Origin: Bacteroidales bacterium
Lineage (GTDB): Bacteria > Bacteroidota > Bacteroidia > Bacteroidales > UBA932
Direction of reading: 5' to 3'
Assembly: GCA_017477465.1 (NCBI GenBank)
Contig: JAFUVU010000030.1
Location: 1-37,058, forward strand
DNA length: 37,058 bases
The notes beneath the pieces are model-generated. The model was not told the origin of the DNA. It made no database searches and saw only the letters and a program-made list of their open reading frames with translations. A program made the position numbers and the translations under genes. Of the stretch, positions 20,788 to 27,935 are shown piece by piece; the first letter of the stretch is position 1; the number at the start of each line of letters is the position of its first letter.

Positions 20788-22365
20788 ATGGACAAGATTC
20801 TCATACTGGACTTCGGATCTCAGGTGACGCAGCTTATCGGCCGACGTCTGAGGGAGGCAAATGTCTTTTGCGAAATTTATCCCTACAACAAAATCCCTGC
20901 GCTGGACGCGTCCGTCAAGGGAGTCATCCTTTCCGGCAGTCCCTGTTCAGTGCGCGACGCCAATGCCCCAAAAGCCGATTTGAGCGCCATCCGCGGCCGT
21001 TTCCCGCTTCTCGGGATCTGCTACGGCGCCCAGTATCTGGCCCACACCGGGGGCGGAAAAGTCGAAGCTGCCGACACCCGCGAATACGGCAGGGCCATCC
21101 TCTCCGTCGTGGCCCCTTCTCCCCTCTTTGAAGGCGTGCCGCAGGAAAGCCAGGTCTGGATGTCGCACGGGGACAGCATATCGGCCTTGCCCGACGGCGC
21201 CAAAGTCATAGCCTCCACTGCAGATGTAACCAACGCGGCCTTCGAGTTCACGAACGAGCCCACATACGCCGTGCAGTTCCATCCCGAGGTCTTCCACACA
21301 AGTGAAGGCGCGCGGATGCTGGAGAATTTCGCTATCCGCATCTGCGGCTGCAAGGGCGACTGGACGCCGGACTCTTTCATAGAGACTACCGTGGAGGCGC
21401 TTCGCAGGCAGATCGGCGATGAAAAAGTGATCCTTGGCCTGTCCGGAGGCGTGGATTCCACCGTTACCGGGGTGCTGCTGCATAGGGCCATCGGCAACAG
21501 GCTCACCTGCATCTTCGTGAACAACGGCCTGCTTCGCAAGAACGAGTTCGAGAATGTCCTTGCATCCTATAAAGACATGGGCCTCAACGTAATAGGGGCC
21601 GATGCCTCCGCCGCTTTCCTTGAGGCGCTCAGGGGCGTAACGGAGCCGGAGGCCAAGCGGAAGATTATCGGCAGGAAGTTCGTCGAGACTTTCGACAGCT
21701 ACGCCAAGACCATCGAAAACGCACGCTGGCTGGCCCAAGGCACCATTTATCCCGATGTGATTGAAAGCGCCGGCATCCCCGGCATTGCCTCCAAAATCAA
21801 GAGCCATCACAACGTAGGCGGTTTGCCTGAAGAGATGAATCTCAAGATTGTAGAACCGCTGAGGATGCTCTTCAAAGACGAAGTGCGCCGCGTCGGCCGC
21901 GCCCTCGGCATCAAGGAAGAACTTGTGAACCGCCATCCCTTCCCAGGCCCGTCACTGGCAATCCGCCTTCTGGGCGAAGTCACTGAAGAAAAGCTTGCCG
22001 TGCTTCGCGAAGCCGACGACATCTTCATCCGCGGACTACGCGAGTACGACTGCACCGGCATGGGCTTCCATTCAGCATCGGACCCTCGCTTAATGGCAAG
22101 CAACCTCTACGACGCCATCTGGCAGGCAGGAGTTATCCTGCTTCCTGTCAAAAGCGTAGGCGTAATGGGCGACGAAAGAACCTACGAAAACCCCGTAGCC
22201 CTCAGGGCCGTAATCTCCACAGACGCAATGACCGCCGACTGGTTCCCCCTTCCCTACGACTTCCTGCGTGACATCTCCAACCAAATAATCCGCAAAGTGC
22301 GCGGCGTCAACAGAGTAGTCTACGACATCTCCTCCAAACCCCCGGCAACGATTGAGTGGGAATAG
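20788..22365 (+). CDS. guaA: GMP synthase (glutamine-hydrolysing)
   Basis: A 525-residue enzyme making GMP from XMP, ATP and glutamine. The N-terminal class I glutaminase has Cys78 (LLGICYGAQ) with His165 and Glu167 (VQFHPEVF). The ATP-pyrophosphatase domain has its P-loop LSGGVDST at 218-225. The C-terminal dimerisation domain carries [17 protein letters not shown] and ends PATIEWE as in almost all GuaA proteins. Length is normal. It starts one base after the xerD stop and ends three bases before the DNA glycosylase gene, so all three are co-transcribed. Confidence 0.97.
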   Translation: MDKILILDFGSQVTQLIGRRLREANVFCEIYPYNKIPALDASVKGVILSGSPCSVRDANAPKADLSAIRGRFPLLGICYGAQYLAHTGGGKVEAADTREYGRAILSVVAPSPLFEGVPQESQVWMSHGDSISALPDGAKVIASTADVTNAAFEFTNEPTYAVQFHPEVFHTSEGARMLENFAIRICGCKGDWTPDSFIETTVEALRRQIGDEKVILGLSGGVDSTVTGVLLHRAIGNRLTCIFVNNGLLRKNEFENVLASYKDMGLNVIGADASAAFLEALRGVTEPEAKRKIIGRKFVETFDSYAKTIENARWLAQGTIYPDVIESAGIPGIASKIKSHHNVGGLPEEMNLKIVEPLRMLFKDEVRRVGRALGIKEELVNRHPFPGPSLAIRLLGEVTEEKLAVLREADDIFIRGLREYDCTGMGFHSASDPRLMASNLYDAIWQAGVILLPVKSVGVMGDERTYENPVALRAVISTDAMTADWFPLPYDFLRDISNQIIRKVRGVNRVVYDISSKPPATIEWE

Positions 22366-22368
22366 CGG

Positions 22369-22968
22369 ATGAATACCGAACGTCACCCATTTGAGCCGTT
22401 CCTGCCCGACGGAGCACGCATGCTCTTTCTGGGCAGTTTCCCGCCCCAGCCGCACCGTTGGAGCATTGAGTTCTACTACCCTAATTGGATCAATGACTTT
22501 TGGCGCATCATGGGCCTGATACATTTCGGAGACAAAGACCATTTCTGCATCCCTGCTGCCAAGCGCTTCGACGAAGCCCTCATCCGGCAGTTCTGTACAG
22601 ATGCAGGTTTGGCTTTTTACGACACAGCATGCGAAGTGCGGCGCCTTAAAGACAACGCATCCGACGCCTTCCTGGAAGTGGTCACGCCAAGCGACATCCC
22701 CGCCCTTCTTCGCCGCATCCCATCCTGCCGGAACCTGATTACCACCGGCGAAAAGGCCACCGGCATCATCGCTGAGCGCTTTTCCTGCCCCGCCCCAGCA
22801 GTTGGTGAATACGTAGAGATTCCCTACGATGCCGTCTTTGCTGATTATCCTTCTGCGTCGTCCTTCTCACCTGCCCCCATCCGCTTCTGGCGCATGCCCT
22901 CAACATCCCGCGCCTATCCCCTTCCACTGGAACGAAAAGCCGAATACTATCGGCGCTTGTTCGTTTGA
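22369..22968 (+). CDS. uracil-DNA glycosylase superfamily protein
   Basis: A 199-residue single-domain protein of the UDG superfamily. Motif 1 is MLFLGSFPPQPHRW (residues about 18-31), close to the MUG/family-4-like GxxPG loop. Motif 2, the DNA minor-groove loop, is RMPSTSRAYP near the C-terminus, matching the LPSTSPAN-like motif. Between them a helix reads FYDTACEVRRLKDNASD. It probably removes deaminated or mismatched bases; whether the target is uracil, hypoxanthine or another is not decided by the sequence. It is the last gene of the xerD-guaA operon. 81 bases separate it from the convergent alkD gene. Confidence 0.8.
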   Translation: MNTERHPFEPFLPDGARMLFLGSFPPQPHRWSIEFYYPNWINDFWRIMGLIHFGDKDHFCIPAAKRFDEALIRQFCTDAGLAFYDTACEVRRLKDNASDAFLEVVTPSDIPALLRRIPSCRNLITTGEKATGIIAERFSCPAPAVGEYVEIPYDAVFADYPSASSFSPAPIRFWRMPSTSRAYPLPLERKAEYYRRLFV

Positions 22969-23049
22969 CCAAAGCCTTTAATGCTTTGCTGGTGTCCATA
23001 CCGGTCCACCGGTCTGAGGGCGCTGAGCTGAGTTTGCAGCACCCGGCCT

Positions 23050-23865
23050 TTAGCCGCGCACTTCGCCTTTAAGATAACGTCGCCGCTCTGACTCCGGGAA
23101 TTTTTCAATTGCATAACGGAGCATTGTGCGGGGCATTTGCAGGTAACGCGGCATCTGGCGGTAGCGGGATGCAGATTCTTCGCTTAGCTCAGAATGACAG
23201 ATGCCCGGTTGGCCTTGCAAGTAAGCCTCCAGCGCATCACGGTCACGTTTTCCGGCCTCGCGAAGGAGCCAGCCGACGGCTTTGTGAATCAGGTCGTGCT
23301 GATGATGAAGGAGGATATCGGCAATTGCGAAAGTATCATCAAGCTGCCCGTACCGGATAAAGGTCATAGTGGAAACAATGCCGATGCGCTGCTCCCAGAT
23401 GGTCTTTCCGCTGCGGGCAAGGTCATATAGGATGCTGCGGTCCTTGTCCAGCAGCCATGCCCCAAGAAGCGGATAGCAACTCAGGTCCACCAGGTCCCAG
23501 TTGTTGATGCTGTCGGTGTGGGAGAGGTAGAAGTCGATGCATCTGCTGCGCAGAGATTCTTCGCTGCGCTCAGAATGACAGGCCGCCTCATTCCGTGCGT
23601 ATTGCTTTGCATGCGAGAAGATTTCCACCAGGGTGAGAAGGGCGGCAAGGCGTATTTCATGATACTCGCTGCCTATGCAACGCTCCAACTCTTCGAAGTC
23701 GGTGCTCTTCCAGCACGCCTTTACGATCGAACGTGTTACGGGGACTTTGATCCCCAGGAATTTATCGCCTTCGCCGTACTGTCCCGGGGCCGTCTTGAAG
23801 AATCGGCTCAGACCTTCCACTTGCGACGGATCGGCAGCCGCCAGCATTGAATCATAGAGTGTCAT
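23050..23865 (-). CDS. AlkD-like DNA alkylation repair protein carrying two in-frame repeat insertions
   Basis: A 271-residue HEAT-repeat glycosylase of the AlkD/PF08713 family. Hallmarks are KVPVTRSIVK, SINNWDLVDLSCYPLLG (Asp pair near the lesion site), IWEQRIGIVSTMTFIR and HKAVGWLLREAGKRD. The family normally has about 230 residues. The extra length is largely explained by two segments: residues about 92-105 (ACHSERSEESL) and 221-240 (GICHSELSEESAS), which are translated copies of a dispersed repeat. Both keep the frame and seem to fall between helices, so the enzyme may still work. Its ATG overlaps the stop of the phosphatase gene (four bases), so the two form an operon. Confidence 0.85.
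   Translation of the reverse strand: MTLYDSMLAAADPSQVEGLSRFFKTAPGQYGEGDKFLGIKVPVTRSIVKACWKSTDFEELERCIGSEYHEIRLAALLTLVEIFSHAKQYARNEAACHSERSEESLRSRCIDFYLSHTDSINNWDLVDLSCYPLLGAWLLDKDRSILYDLARSGKTIWEQRIGIVSTMTFIRYGQLDDTFAIADILLHHQHDLIHKAVGWLLREAGKRDRDALEAYLQGQPGICHSELSEESASRYRQMPRYLQMPRTMLRYAIEKFPESERRRYLKGEVRG
23172..23201 (-). repeat. dispersed HSERSEES-type repeat, copy in 3' part of alkD
   Basis: The minus strand reads CTGTCATTCTGAGC, then TAAGCGAAGAATCTG, translated HSELSEES. It shares its core with the copy at 23553-23582. It is preceded by CCGGGCAT, the arm of the intergenic hairpin at 26754-26775. Confidence 0.75.
23553..23582 (-). repeat. dispersed HSERSEES-type repeat, copy in middle of alkD
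   Basis: The minus strand reads CCTGTCATTCTGAGCGCAGC, then GAAGAATCTC, translated CHSERSEES. AGCGCAGCG and similar half-palindromes inside it give it a REP-like fold. Confidence 0.8.
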
Positions 23866-24308
23866 AACGGTAAAAGCATTGCCTCGCAGCCTTCCAGAAT
23901 GTCCTGGAAGGTCGTTTCAAAATCGCCGGTGTACCACGGGTCCGCCACATCGCGGCCTACGCCAGTATAAGACATCATCAGATGAATCTTGCCTTCCGGA
24001 TCTTCGGGCATGAAACGCTTGATTAGCCGAAGGTTAGATGCGTCCATGCAGATAATACGGTCGAAGCGGTCGTAATCGGCCCTGCTGACTTGGCGGGCGC
24101 GTTTTGCCGGGTCGAACCACACGCCGTGCTGGCTAAGACAGCGCTTTGCCGGCGGATAGATTGGGTTGCCAATCTCTTCGTCCGATACGGCTGCAGACTC
24201 GATATAAAACTGATCTTCAATGCCTTTGGCTTTTACCAGCGCCTTCAGGATAAACTCCGCCATGGCGCTTCGGCAAATATTGCCGTGGCAGACAAAAAGT
24301 ACTCTCAT
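23862..24308 (-). CDS. low-molecular-weight protein-tyrosine phosphatase
   Basis: A 148-residue cytoplasmic phosphatase. The P-loop is VCHGNICRSAMAE, with nucleophile Cys7 and Arg13. The general acid is Asp123 in DVADPWYTGDFE. ICMDASNL and the YTGDFETTFQDILEGC tail match bacterial LMW-PTPs. ATG 24308 is used because residues upstream of MRVLFVC do not belong to the family. The alkD ATG overlaps its TGA. A truncated near-copy of its C-terminal half occurs at 36162-36383. Substrates are unknown; relatives act on tyrosine-phosphorylated capsule kinases. Confidence 0.92.
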   Translation of the reverse strand: MRVLFVCHGNICRSAMAEFILKALVKAKGIEDQFYIESAAVSDEEIGNPIYPPAKRCLSQHGVWFDPAKRARQVSRADYDRFDRIICMDASNLRLIKRFMPEDPEGKIHLMMSYTGVGRDVADPWYTGDFETTFQDILEGCEAMLLPL

Positions 24309-24484
24309 ATTCTCAATACTGAACGGAACGCTGCAAAAATACTGAAAATCCACCGGATGCTCAAATCTACTTAATACCCTCCGCGTCATCTTTTACGTAC
24401 AATACATCCCTTTCGCCTCTACCCCTCCGTGTCAACTCTTACGTTCGAAACCTTCGAAAACTTATACTCCGATACGCAAAAAGA

Positions 24485-24508
24485 AAAAGCGCCCCGAAGG
24501 ACGCTTTT
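24485..24508. terminator. hairpin with T-run between divergent genes
   Basis: AAAAGCG (24485-24491) and CGCTTTT (24502-24508) form a 7-bp stem, with a small inner CC/GG pairing around GAA. It looks like a bidirectional intrinsic terminator. It lies upstream of both flanking genes, so it may be left over from a lost gene or may stop stray transcription. Bases 24309-24484 hold nothing else I can identify. Confidence 0.5.
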
Positions 24509-24530
24509 AAAATAATTCCCGAAAAAGTGG

Positions 24531-24538
24531 TAACTTTG
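24531..24538 (+). promoter_or_regulatory. promoter -7 box of the acetyltransferase gene
   Basis: TAACTTTG, an exact TAnnTTTG match, ends 19 bases before ATG 24558. Confidence 0.6.
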
Positions 24539-24557
24539 GTGCTGCAAACTGCACGCT

Positions 24558-25112
24558 ATGACAGAAAAAGAGAAAATGCTTTCCGGACAGGTCTATTCGG
24601 CCACAGACCCTGAACTCCTTGAAGAACTTGGCAGGGTGAAAGAGACCATCCACCGATACAATGCCCTGTCTCCGTCGGCAGGCGATGAACGGCTGAAGAT
24701 ACTCAAATCGCTTCTTGGGAGCATCGGCGATGACGAAATCATTATCAATCAGCCGTTTTACTGCGATTACGGGAAGCAGATCCGCGTCGGGAAGCGATTC
24801 TTCGCAAACTTCCATTTCACTGTGCTGGACGAGGCTCCGGTAACTATCGGCGACGACTGTTTCATCGGGCCGAATGTCAGCATCTACACTGCCTGTCACA
24901 GCACCGATCCCGTGGAGCGCAACAGCCGCAGGGAATGGGCCGATGCGGTCACAATCGGCAACAATGTTTGGATTGGCGGGAGCGTTACCATCCTCCCTGG
25001 CGTGAAGATTGGCAGCAATGTGACCATCGGCGCCGGGTCCGTCGTTACACGGGACATTCCGGATGGGGTCGTTGCTGTCGGGAATCCAGCCAGGGTGATC
25101 AGGAAGGTTTAG
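24558..25112 (+). CDS. maltose/galactoside O-acetyltransferase family protein
   Basis: A 184-residue left-handed beta-helix enzyme. The N-terminal helix pair (MTEKEKMLSGQVYSATDPEL) is the maltose-acetyltransferase cap. From about residue 60 come hexapeptide turns: VTIGDDCFIGPNVSIYTACH carries the catalytic His, followed by VTIGNNVWIGGSVTILPGV, then VTIGAGSVVTRDIP and a closing VAVGNPARVI. It transfers acetyl from acetyl-CoA to a sugar hydroxyl; the natural acceptor cannot be told. It is transcribed alone from its own promoter and ends four bases from the convergent flavin-reductase gene. Confidence 0.92.
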   Translation: MTEKEKMLSGQVYSATDPELLEELGRVKETIHRYNALSPSAGDERLKILKSLLGSIGDDEIIINQPFYCDYGKQIRVGKRFFANFHFTVLDEAPVTIGDDCFIGPNVSIYTACHSTDPVERNSRREWADAVTIGNNVWIGGSVTILPGVKIGSNVTIGAGSVVTRDIPDGVVAVGNPARVIRKV

Positions 25113-25116
25113 CGTT

Positions 25117-25776
25117 CTACTTTGTGAACACCTTGCCGGCATCCCAAGCGCCACCGACGACGTCGCCAACTGCGCGGTAGCAGACGCCCGCGGCATCGAA
25201 CACGATGGGTTTGAGCTTGGCGAAGTCAACCTTGCCGTCGGTCAGGATGCTCTCGTCGGCACTCATGTTTACCACCTCGCCGATAAGGGCTCCGTCCTTG
25301 AAACTCAGCACCTTGCATTCCAACGTCAGCGGATATTCGTTGATGATGGGCGCGTCCACGTTGGGGCTGGGGGTGATGGTGAAGCCGGCGCGGGCCACCT
25401 TGTCCGGCACCTGTTTGCCGCTCACAAGGCCGAAATAGTCGGACTCGGCCACGGTGCGTTCATCGGCAAAACTTACGGTAAAGGCGCCGGTAAGCTCCAG
25501 ATTATCAGTTGTTTTATGCTTAGAGAGGGAGATAACGATCTGTTTTGCGTCGTACTGTCCTGCCCAGGCGGCCATCATCACGTCCGGGTTGTGATCCTTG
25601 TCCCAGGTGGCGATCATCACGCAGGGCTGCGGAACGGTCATGAGGGCATGGTTCGGCCCAAAATTCTTTCGGCCGACAACTTCTTGAAGTTCTTTCATAT
25701 CTTCTTGCTTTTGAGGGTTATTGCCGCACCCCACCAGAACGGCCAGGCATGCGAGAATGGGTAAAAAATTTTTCAT
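25117..25776 (-). CDS. flavin reductase-like FMN-binding lipoprotein
   Basis: A 219-residue protein. The signal ends AVLVGC with a likely lipidated Cys16, followed by GNNPQKQ. The body is the split-barrel flavin reductase fold (PF01613): PQPCVMIATWDKDHNPDVMM, MAAWAGQYDAKQIVISLSKH, ELTGAFTVSFADE, and a closing KLKPIVFDAAGVCYRAVG. Flavin reductases of this kind are normally cytoplasmic; the lipobox makes this an exported version, like the exported flavodoxin at 1312-1875. A start seven codons upstream (25797) is possible, but ATG 25776 begins the signal peptide cleanly. Substrate is unknown. Confidence 0.85.
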   Translation of the reverse strand: MKNFLPILACLAVLVGCGNNPQKQEDMKELQEVVGRKNFGPNHALMTVPQPCVMIATWDKDHNPDVMMAAWAGQYDAKQIVISLSKHKTTDNLELTGAFTVSFADERTVAESDYFGLVSGKQVPDKVARAGFTITPSPNVDAPIINEYPLTLECKVLSFKDGALIGEVVNMSADESILTDGKVDFAKLKPIVFDAAGVCYRAVGDVVGGAWDAGKVFTK

Positions 25777-25812
25777 TTGGTACTTGTATTTACGCATCTA
25801 AAAAATCAGCCA

Positions 25813-25820
25813 CAAAGATA
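25813..25820 (-). promoter_or_regulatory. promoter -7 box of the flavin reductase gene
   Basis: Minus-strand TATCTTTG, an exact TAnnTTTG match, 36 bases before ATG 25776. Confidence 0.55.
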
Positions 25821-25861
25821 CAACTTTTTATCTTCGTGGCCTCGTTTTTGTCCGCCCTATA

Positions 25862-26422
25862 TCAGCGGTCCATAATGCTAAAATATTTCCAAAGCGGAGC
25901 GGCCATGAGGGCCTGGATAATCTGGTTGTTTTCCAGCAGCTCCTTCACGAACGCCGGGCTCTTCAGGTAAACATCTATATCCTCCGTGGCATCAAGGTGC
26001 TGATCGGCCACTTTTTTGACACCGACGGCAAGAAAGCTGTGCGCATAATTGGTGCTTGTGGCCGGATTCGGAGCCAACTTCATCCACTCCTGCCAAGTGC
26101 CGCCGGCATATCCGGTTTCTTCCAAGAGCTCCCGCTTTGCAGCTTCCAGCGGCGTCTCCCCCGCCTCAATGACCCCGCACGGCAATTCATAACAAGTATT
26201 CCCCAGCGCATGCCTGTACTGCCTCTCAAGGACAAAATCGCCCTCCTCCGTGATGGCGATTATATTCACCCAATCAGGATATTCCAGCACATAATACTCA
26301 TTATTGACACGCCCGTCCGGCAGCCGCGCCACATCACGCCGCGCCGTCAGCCACGGCCGCCGAATGATATACTCACTGCTGATTACAGTCCACTTCTTGT
26401 CTTCTGTTATTGTGGTTTTCAT
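25862..26422 (-). CDS. Nudix hydrolase (ADP-ribose pyrophosphatase-like)
   Basis: A 186-residue protein with the full Nudix box: GVIEAGETPLEAAKRELLEE followed by TGY, matching Gx5Ex7REUxEExGU, with the metal-binding Glu residues in RELLEE. The N-terminal domain (VLEYPDWVNIIAITEEGDFV, then QYRHALGNTCYELPCG) resembles ADP-ribose/nucleoside-diphosphate-sugar hydrolases. It would cleave a nucleoside diphosphate linked to another group. ATG 26422 is preferred over 26470 because the extra residues look non-family. The terminal PLWKYFSIMDR segment is unremarkable. A separate promoter is not obvious. Confidence 0.88.
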   Translation of the reverse strand: MKTTITEDKKWTVISSEYIIRRPWLTARRDVARLPDGRVNNEYYVLEYPDWVNIIAITEEGDFVLERQYRHALGNTCYELPCGVIEAGETPLEAAKRELLEETGYAGGTWQEWMKLAPNPATSTNYAHSFLAVGVKKVADQHLDATEDIDVYLKSPAFVKELLENNQIIQALMAAPLWKYFSIMDR

Positions 26423-26490
26423 GGGTCTGTGGTGGTAGTGCGTTGCGCCGGGGAAAGATGGTTGCGACATTTGCGCTATTCACGGCACAA

Positions 26491-26721
26491 TCACTGATAC
26501 TGATTCACGTGTTTATATTTCTCGCCTATCTCCAGCAGCTGCTTAAACATCTCCAGACGTTCCGGCTTCAATTCACCGGCATTCATCAACTTCTTGTTGT
26601 GCTTCCACCATGAGCGCATGTTGCGTTCCTCCGGGATAAACTTGGAGGGTTTGCGGTGGTTGGTTTCAAGAAAGTCGATGGCTTCTTGCCATTTGGCGAG
26701 CCAAAGTTCGTCTTGGGTCAT
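26491..26721 (-). CDS. small helicase-associated (HA) domain protein, possibly a remnant
   Basis: A 76-residue protein consisting of one helicase-associated-like unit: ELWLAKWQEAIDFLETNHRK, then PSKFIPEERNMRSWWKHNKK, then KPERLEMFKQLLEIG. The W-x3-W/F, NHRKPSK and WW pattern is that of the repeated DNA-binding units at the C-terminus of some Bacteroidetes DEAD/DEAH helicases. Here it stands alone without a helicase, so it is either an independent small DNA-binding protein or the tail of a lost helicase gene. A CDS could also begin two codons earlier. No promoter is assigned. Confidence 0.55.
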   Translation of the reverse strand: MTQDELWLAKWQEAIDFLETNHRKPSKFIPEERNMRSWWKHNKKLMNAGELKPERLEMFKQLLEIGEKYKHVNQYQ

Positions 26722-26753
26722 ACTCAATTACTATGCTCTGTTACAAATAAAAG

Positions 26754-26775
26754 ATGCCCGGTCGGAGCCGGGCAT
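26754..26775. repeat. REP-like intergenic hairpin
   Basis: ATGCCCGG, six-base loop, CCGGGCAT: a perfect 8-bp stem between two remnant genes. The same CCGGGCAT arm adjoins the repeat inserted in alkD at 23172-23201, so the two belong to one repeat family. It could also end transcription from the truncated dehydratase gene. Confidence 0.7.
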
Positions 26776-26785
26776 GACTGTGTGG

Positions 26786-27019
26786 TTAGAACTTCCTCCA
26801 CACCATCTTGTTTACGATGCCGGTGTAGGACTTTATCTTGTTCGCCACCTCAGGCATCCTGGCCTGAAAGTCGTGACGCATGTCGTCCTGCTTCTTCTCG
26901 TCTCGGCTGAAAATACGTATCTCGCCGATATCCGTACGCAGAAAACGGTTCAACACTGCATTACCAAAGCTGCCAGTACCTCCGGTAATAAGCAGCGTTT
27001 TGTCTTTGAAAACACTCAT
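26786..27019 (-). pseudogene. N-terminal fragment of a UDP-N-acetylglucosamine 4,6-dehydratase (CapD/FnlA type)
   Basis: The first 62 residues match the start of capsule or O-antigen UDP-sugar 4,6-dehydratases: MSVFKDKTLLITGGTGSFGN, where TGGTGSFG is the Rossmann nucleotide loop, followed by EIRIFSRDEKKQDDMRHDFQ. After ANKIKSY the family resemblance stops and the frame ends TGIVNKMVWRKF. A whole enzyme has about 340 residues, so the catalytic Tyr/Lys and the substrate domain are gone. It keeps a good promoter box (27048-27055). It is a deletion remnant of a polysaccharide gene, with its foreign tail perhaps from the last codons of another gene. Confidence 0.75.
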
Positions 27020-27047
27020 ATAGTTATTGTCTTTGTATTCATTCGTA

Positions 27048-27055
27048 CAAAGTTA
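27048..27055 (-). promoter_or_regulatory. promoter -7 box of the truncated dehydratase gene
   Basis: Minus-strand TAACTTTG, an exact TAnnTTTG match, 28 bases before ATG 27019 and just after the jetD stop (27063-27065). Confidence 0.55.
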
Positions 27056-27062
27056 GTTATTT

Positions 27063-27935
27063 TCAGCGAATATCCGCATATTCTATAAACCCTTCTTGAT
27101 CATAGCCCCGGTGACAAGCGTTGATAAGGTCGACGAGAGGCTGCACACGGGAATCCGTCACCCGCATGTTCCGGAAATGCTGATACTGTTCGTCATAACG
27201 TGCCGCACTGCCTTTGAGAAGCCGCTCCCGGGCATCCGAAGGAACGAGGAAGCGGGCCCGTGGGCCGATTTTAGCATAGAACTCAGTCAGAAAGATATTC
27301 ACCCCTGCAAGGTCCAGGTCCCCGAAATGATAATAATCATTGGGAATGCTTTTCAGCCACTTTACAAGGTCTCCGTTTTGTGGATACCGGCTGACGAACA
27401 ACAGTTTGCGGCCGAACAGAACCTGCCCGAAAAAAGACCGCTGCCTACGGATCAAACGGAAATTCTCTGCATTTTCAATGCCCACTACGGTGACATCCGG
27501 AGCCGGACGGAACGCCTGGAAATCAGAAATATATGTGAATGTCCCCTCCGGAGGGCACACCGTCATAATGCGGTCTTTCAGAAAACACGGCACGGGTTCA
27601 TAACTGTTCACCAGGAAGCCGAACATGCTGCGGTACGCATTGTATTTGGAATCGCCCGTGAGGTGAACAAGACCTGCACGCTCCCCTGCTTTCGTCCCTT
27701 CCAGCAAAGCCCAGACGGACTCCCTCTCCGGAAGATCCAATGTCCTTTGCAGAAAGCCCATCAGCCTCTCCCTGTCTATGGCCTTTACTGTCCGTCTGCT
27801 GCCATGGGAGACCACCGTTACCATGCCTTCTGCTTGGAGCGTTCCAAGCCAATCTGCACCCAGGGCGCTTCCGGGAACAGATTCTCCTTGTAATAGGCGC
27901 CACAGCGTCTCAGACAAAGTCTTATTCAGTTTCAT
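27063..27935 (-). CDS. jetD: Wadjet nuclease subunit JetD
   Basis: A 290-residue nuclease of the Wadjet anti-plasmid system. The N-terminal third is helical (winged-helix-like arm). The C-terminal Toprim domain, related to topoisomerase VI A, has the metal residues Glu154 (VVGIENAENF) and Asp206 and Asp208 (HFGDLDLAGVNIF). In known Wadjet complexes JetD cuts circular plasmid DNA after the JetABC motor has extruded it. ATG 27935 is chosen (MKLNKTL), but 27941 and 27953 are in frame; all overlap the 3' end of jetC (stop 27922-27924), so translation is coupled. It is the last gene of the operon. Confidence 0.88.
   Translation of the reverse strand: MKLNKTLSETLWRLLQGESVPGSALGADWLGTLQAEGMVTVVSHGSRRTVKAIDRERLMGFLQRTLDLPERESVWALLEGTKAGERAGLVHLTGDSKYNAYRSMFGFLVNSYEPVPCFLKDRIMTVCPPEGTFTYISDFQAFRPAPDVTVVGIENAENFRLIRRQRSFFGQVLFGRKLLFVSRYPQNGDLVKWLKSIPNDYYHFGDLDLAGVNIFLTEFYAKIGPRARFLVPSDARERLLKGSAARYDEQYQHFRNMRVTDSRVQPLVDLINACHRGYDQEGFIEYADIR

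Noticed and set aside
20947-21936. 329-codon minus-strand ORF inside guaA
   Set aside because: It is antisense to a clear GMP synthase with all its motifs; composition is that of a mirror frame.
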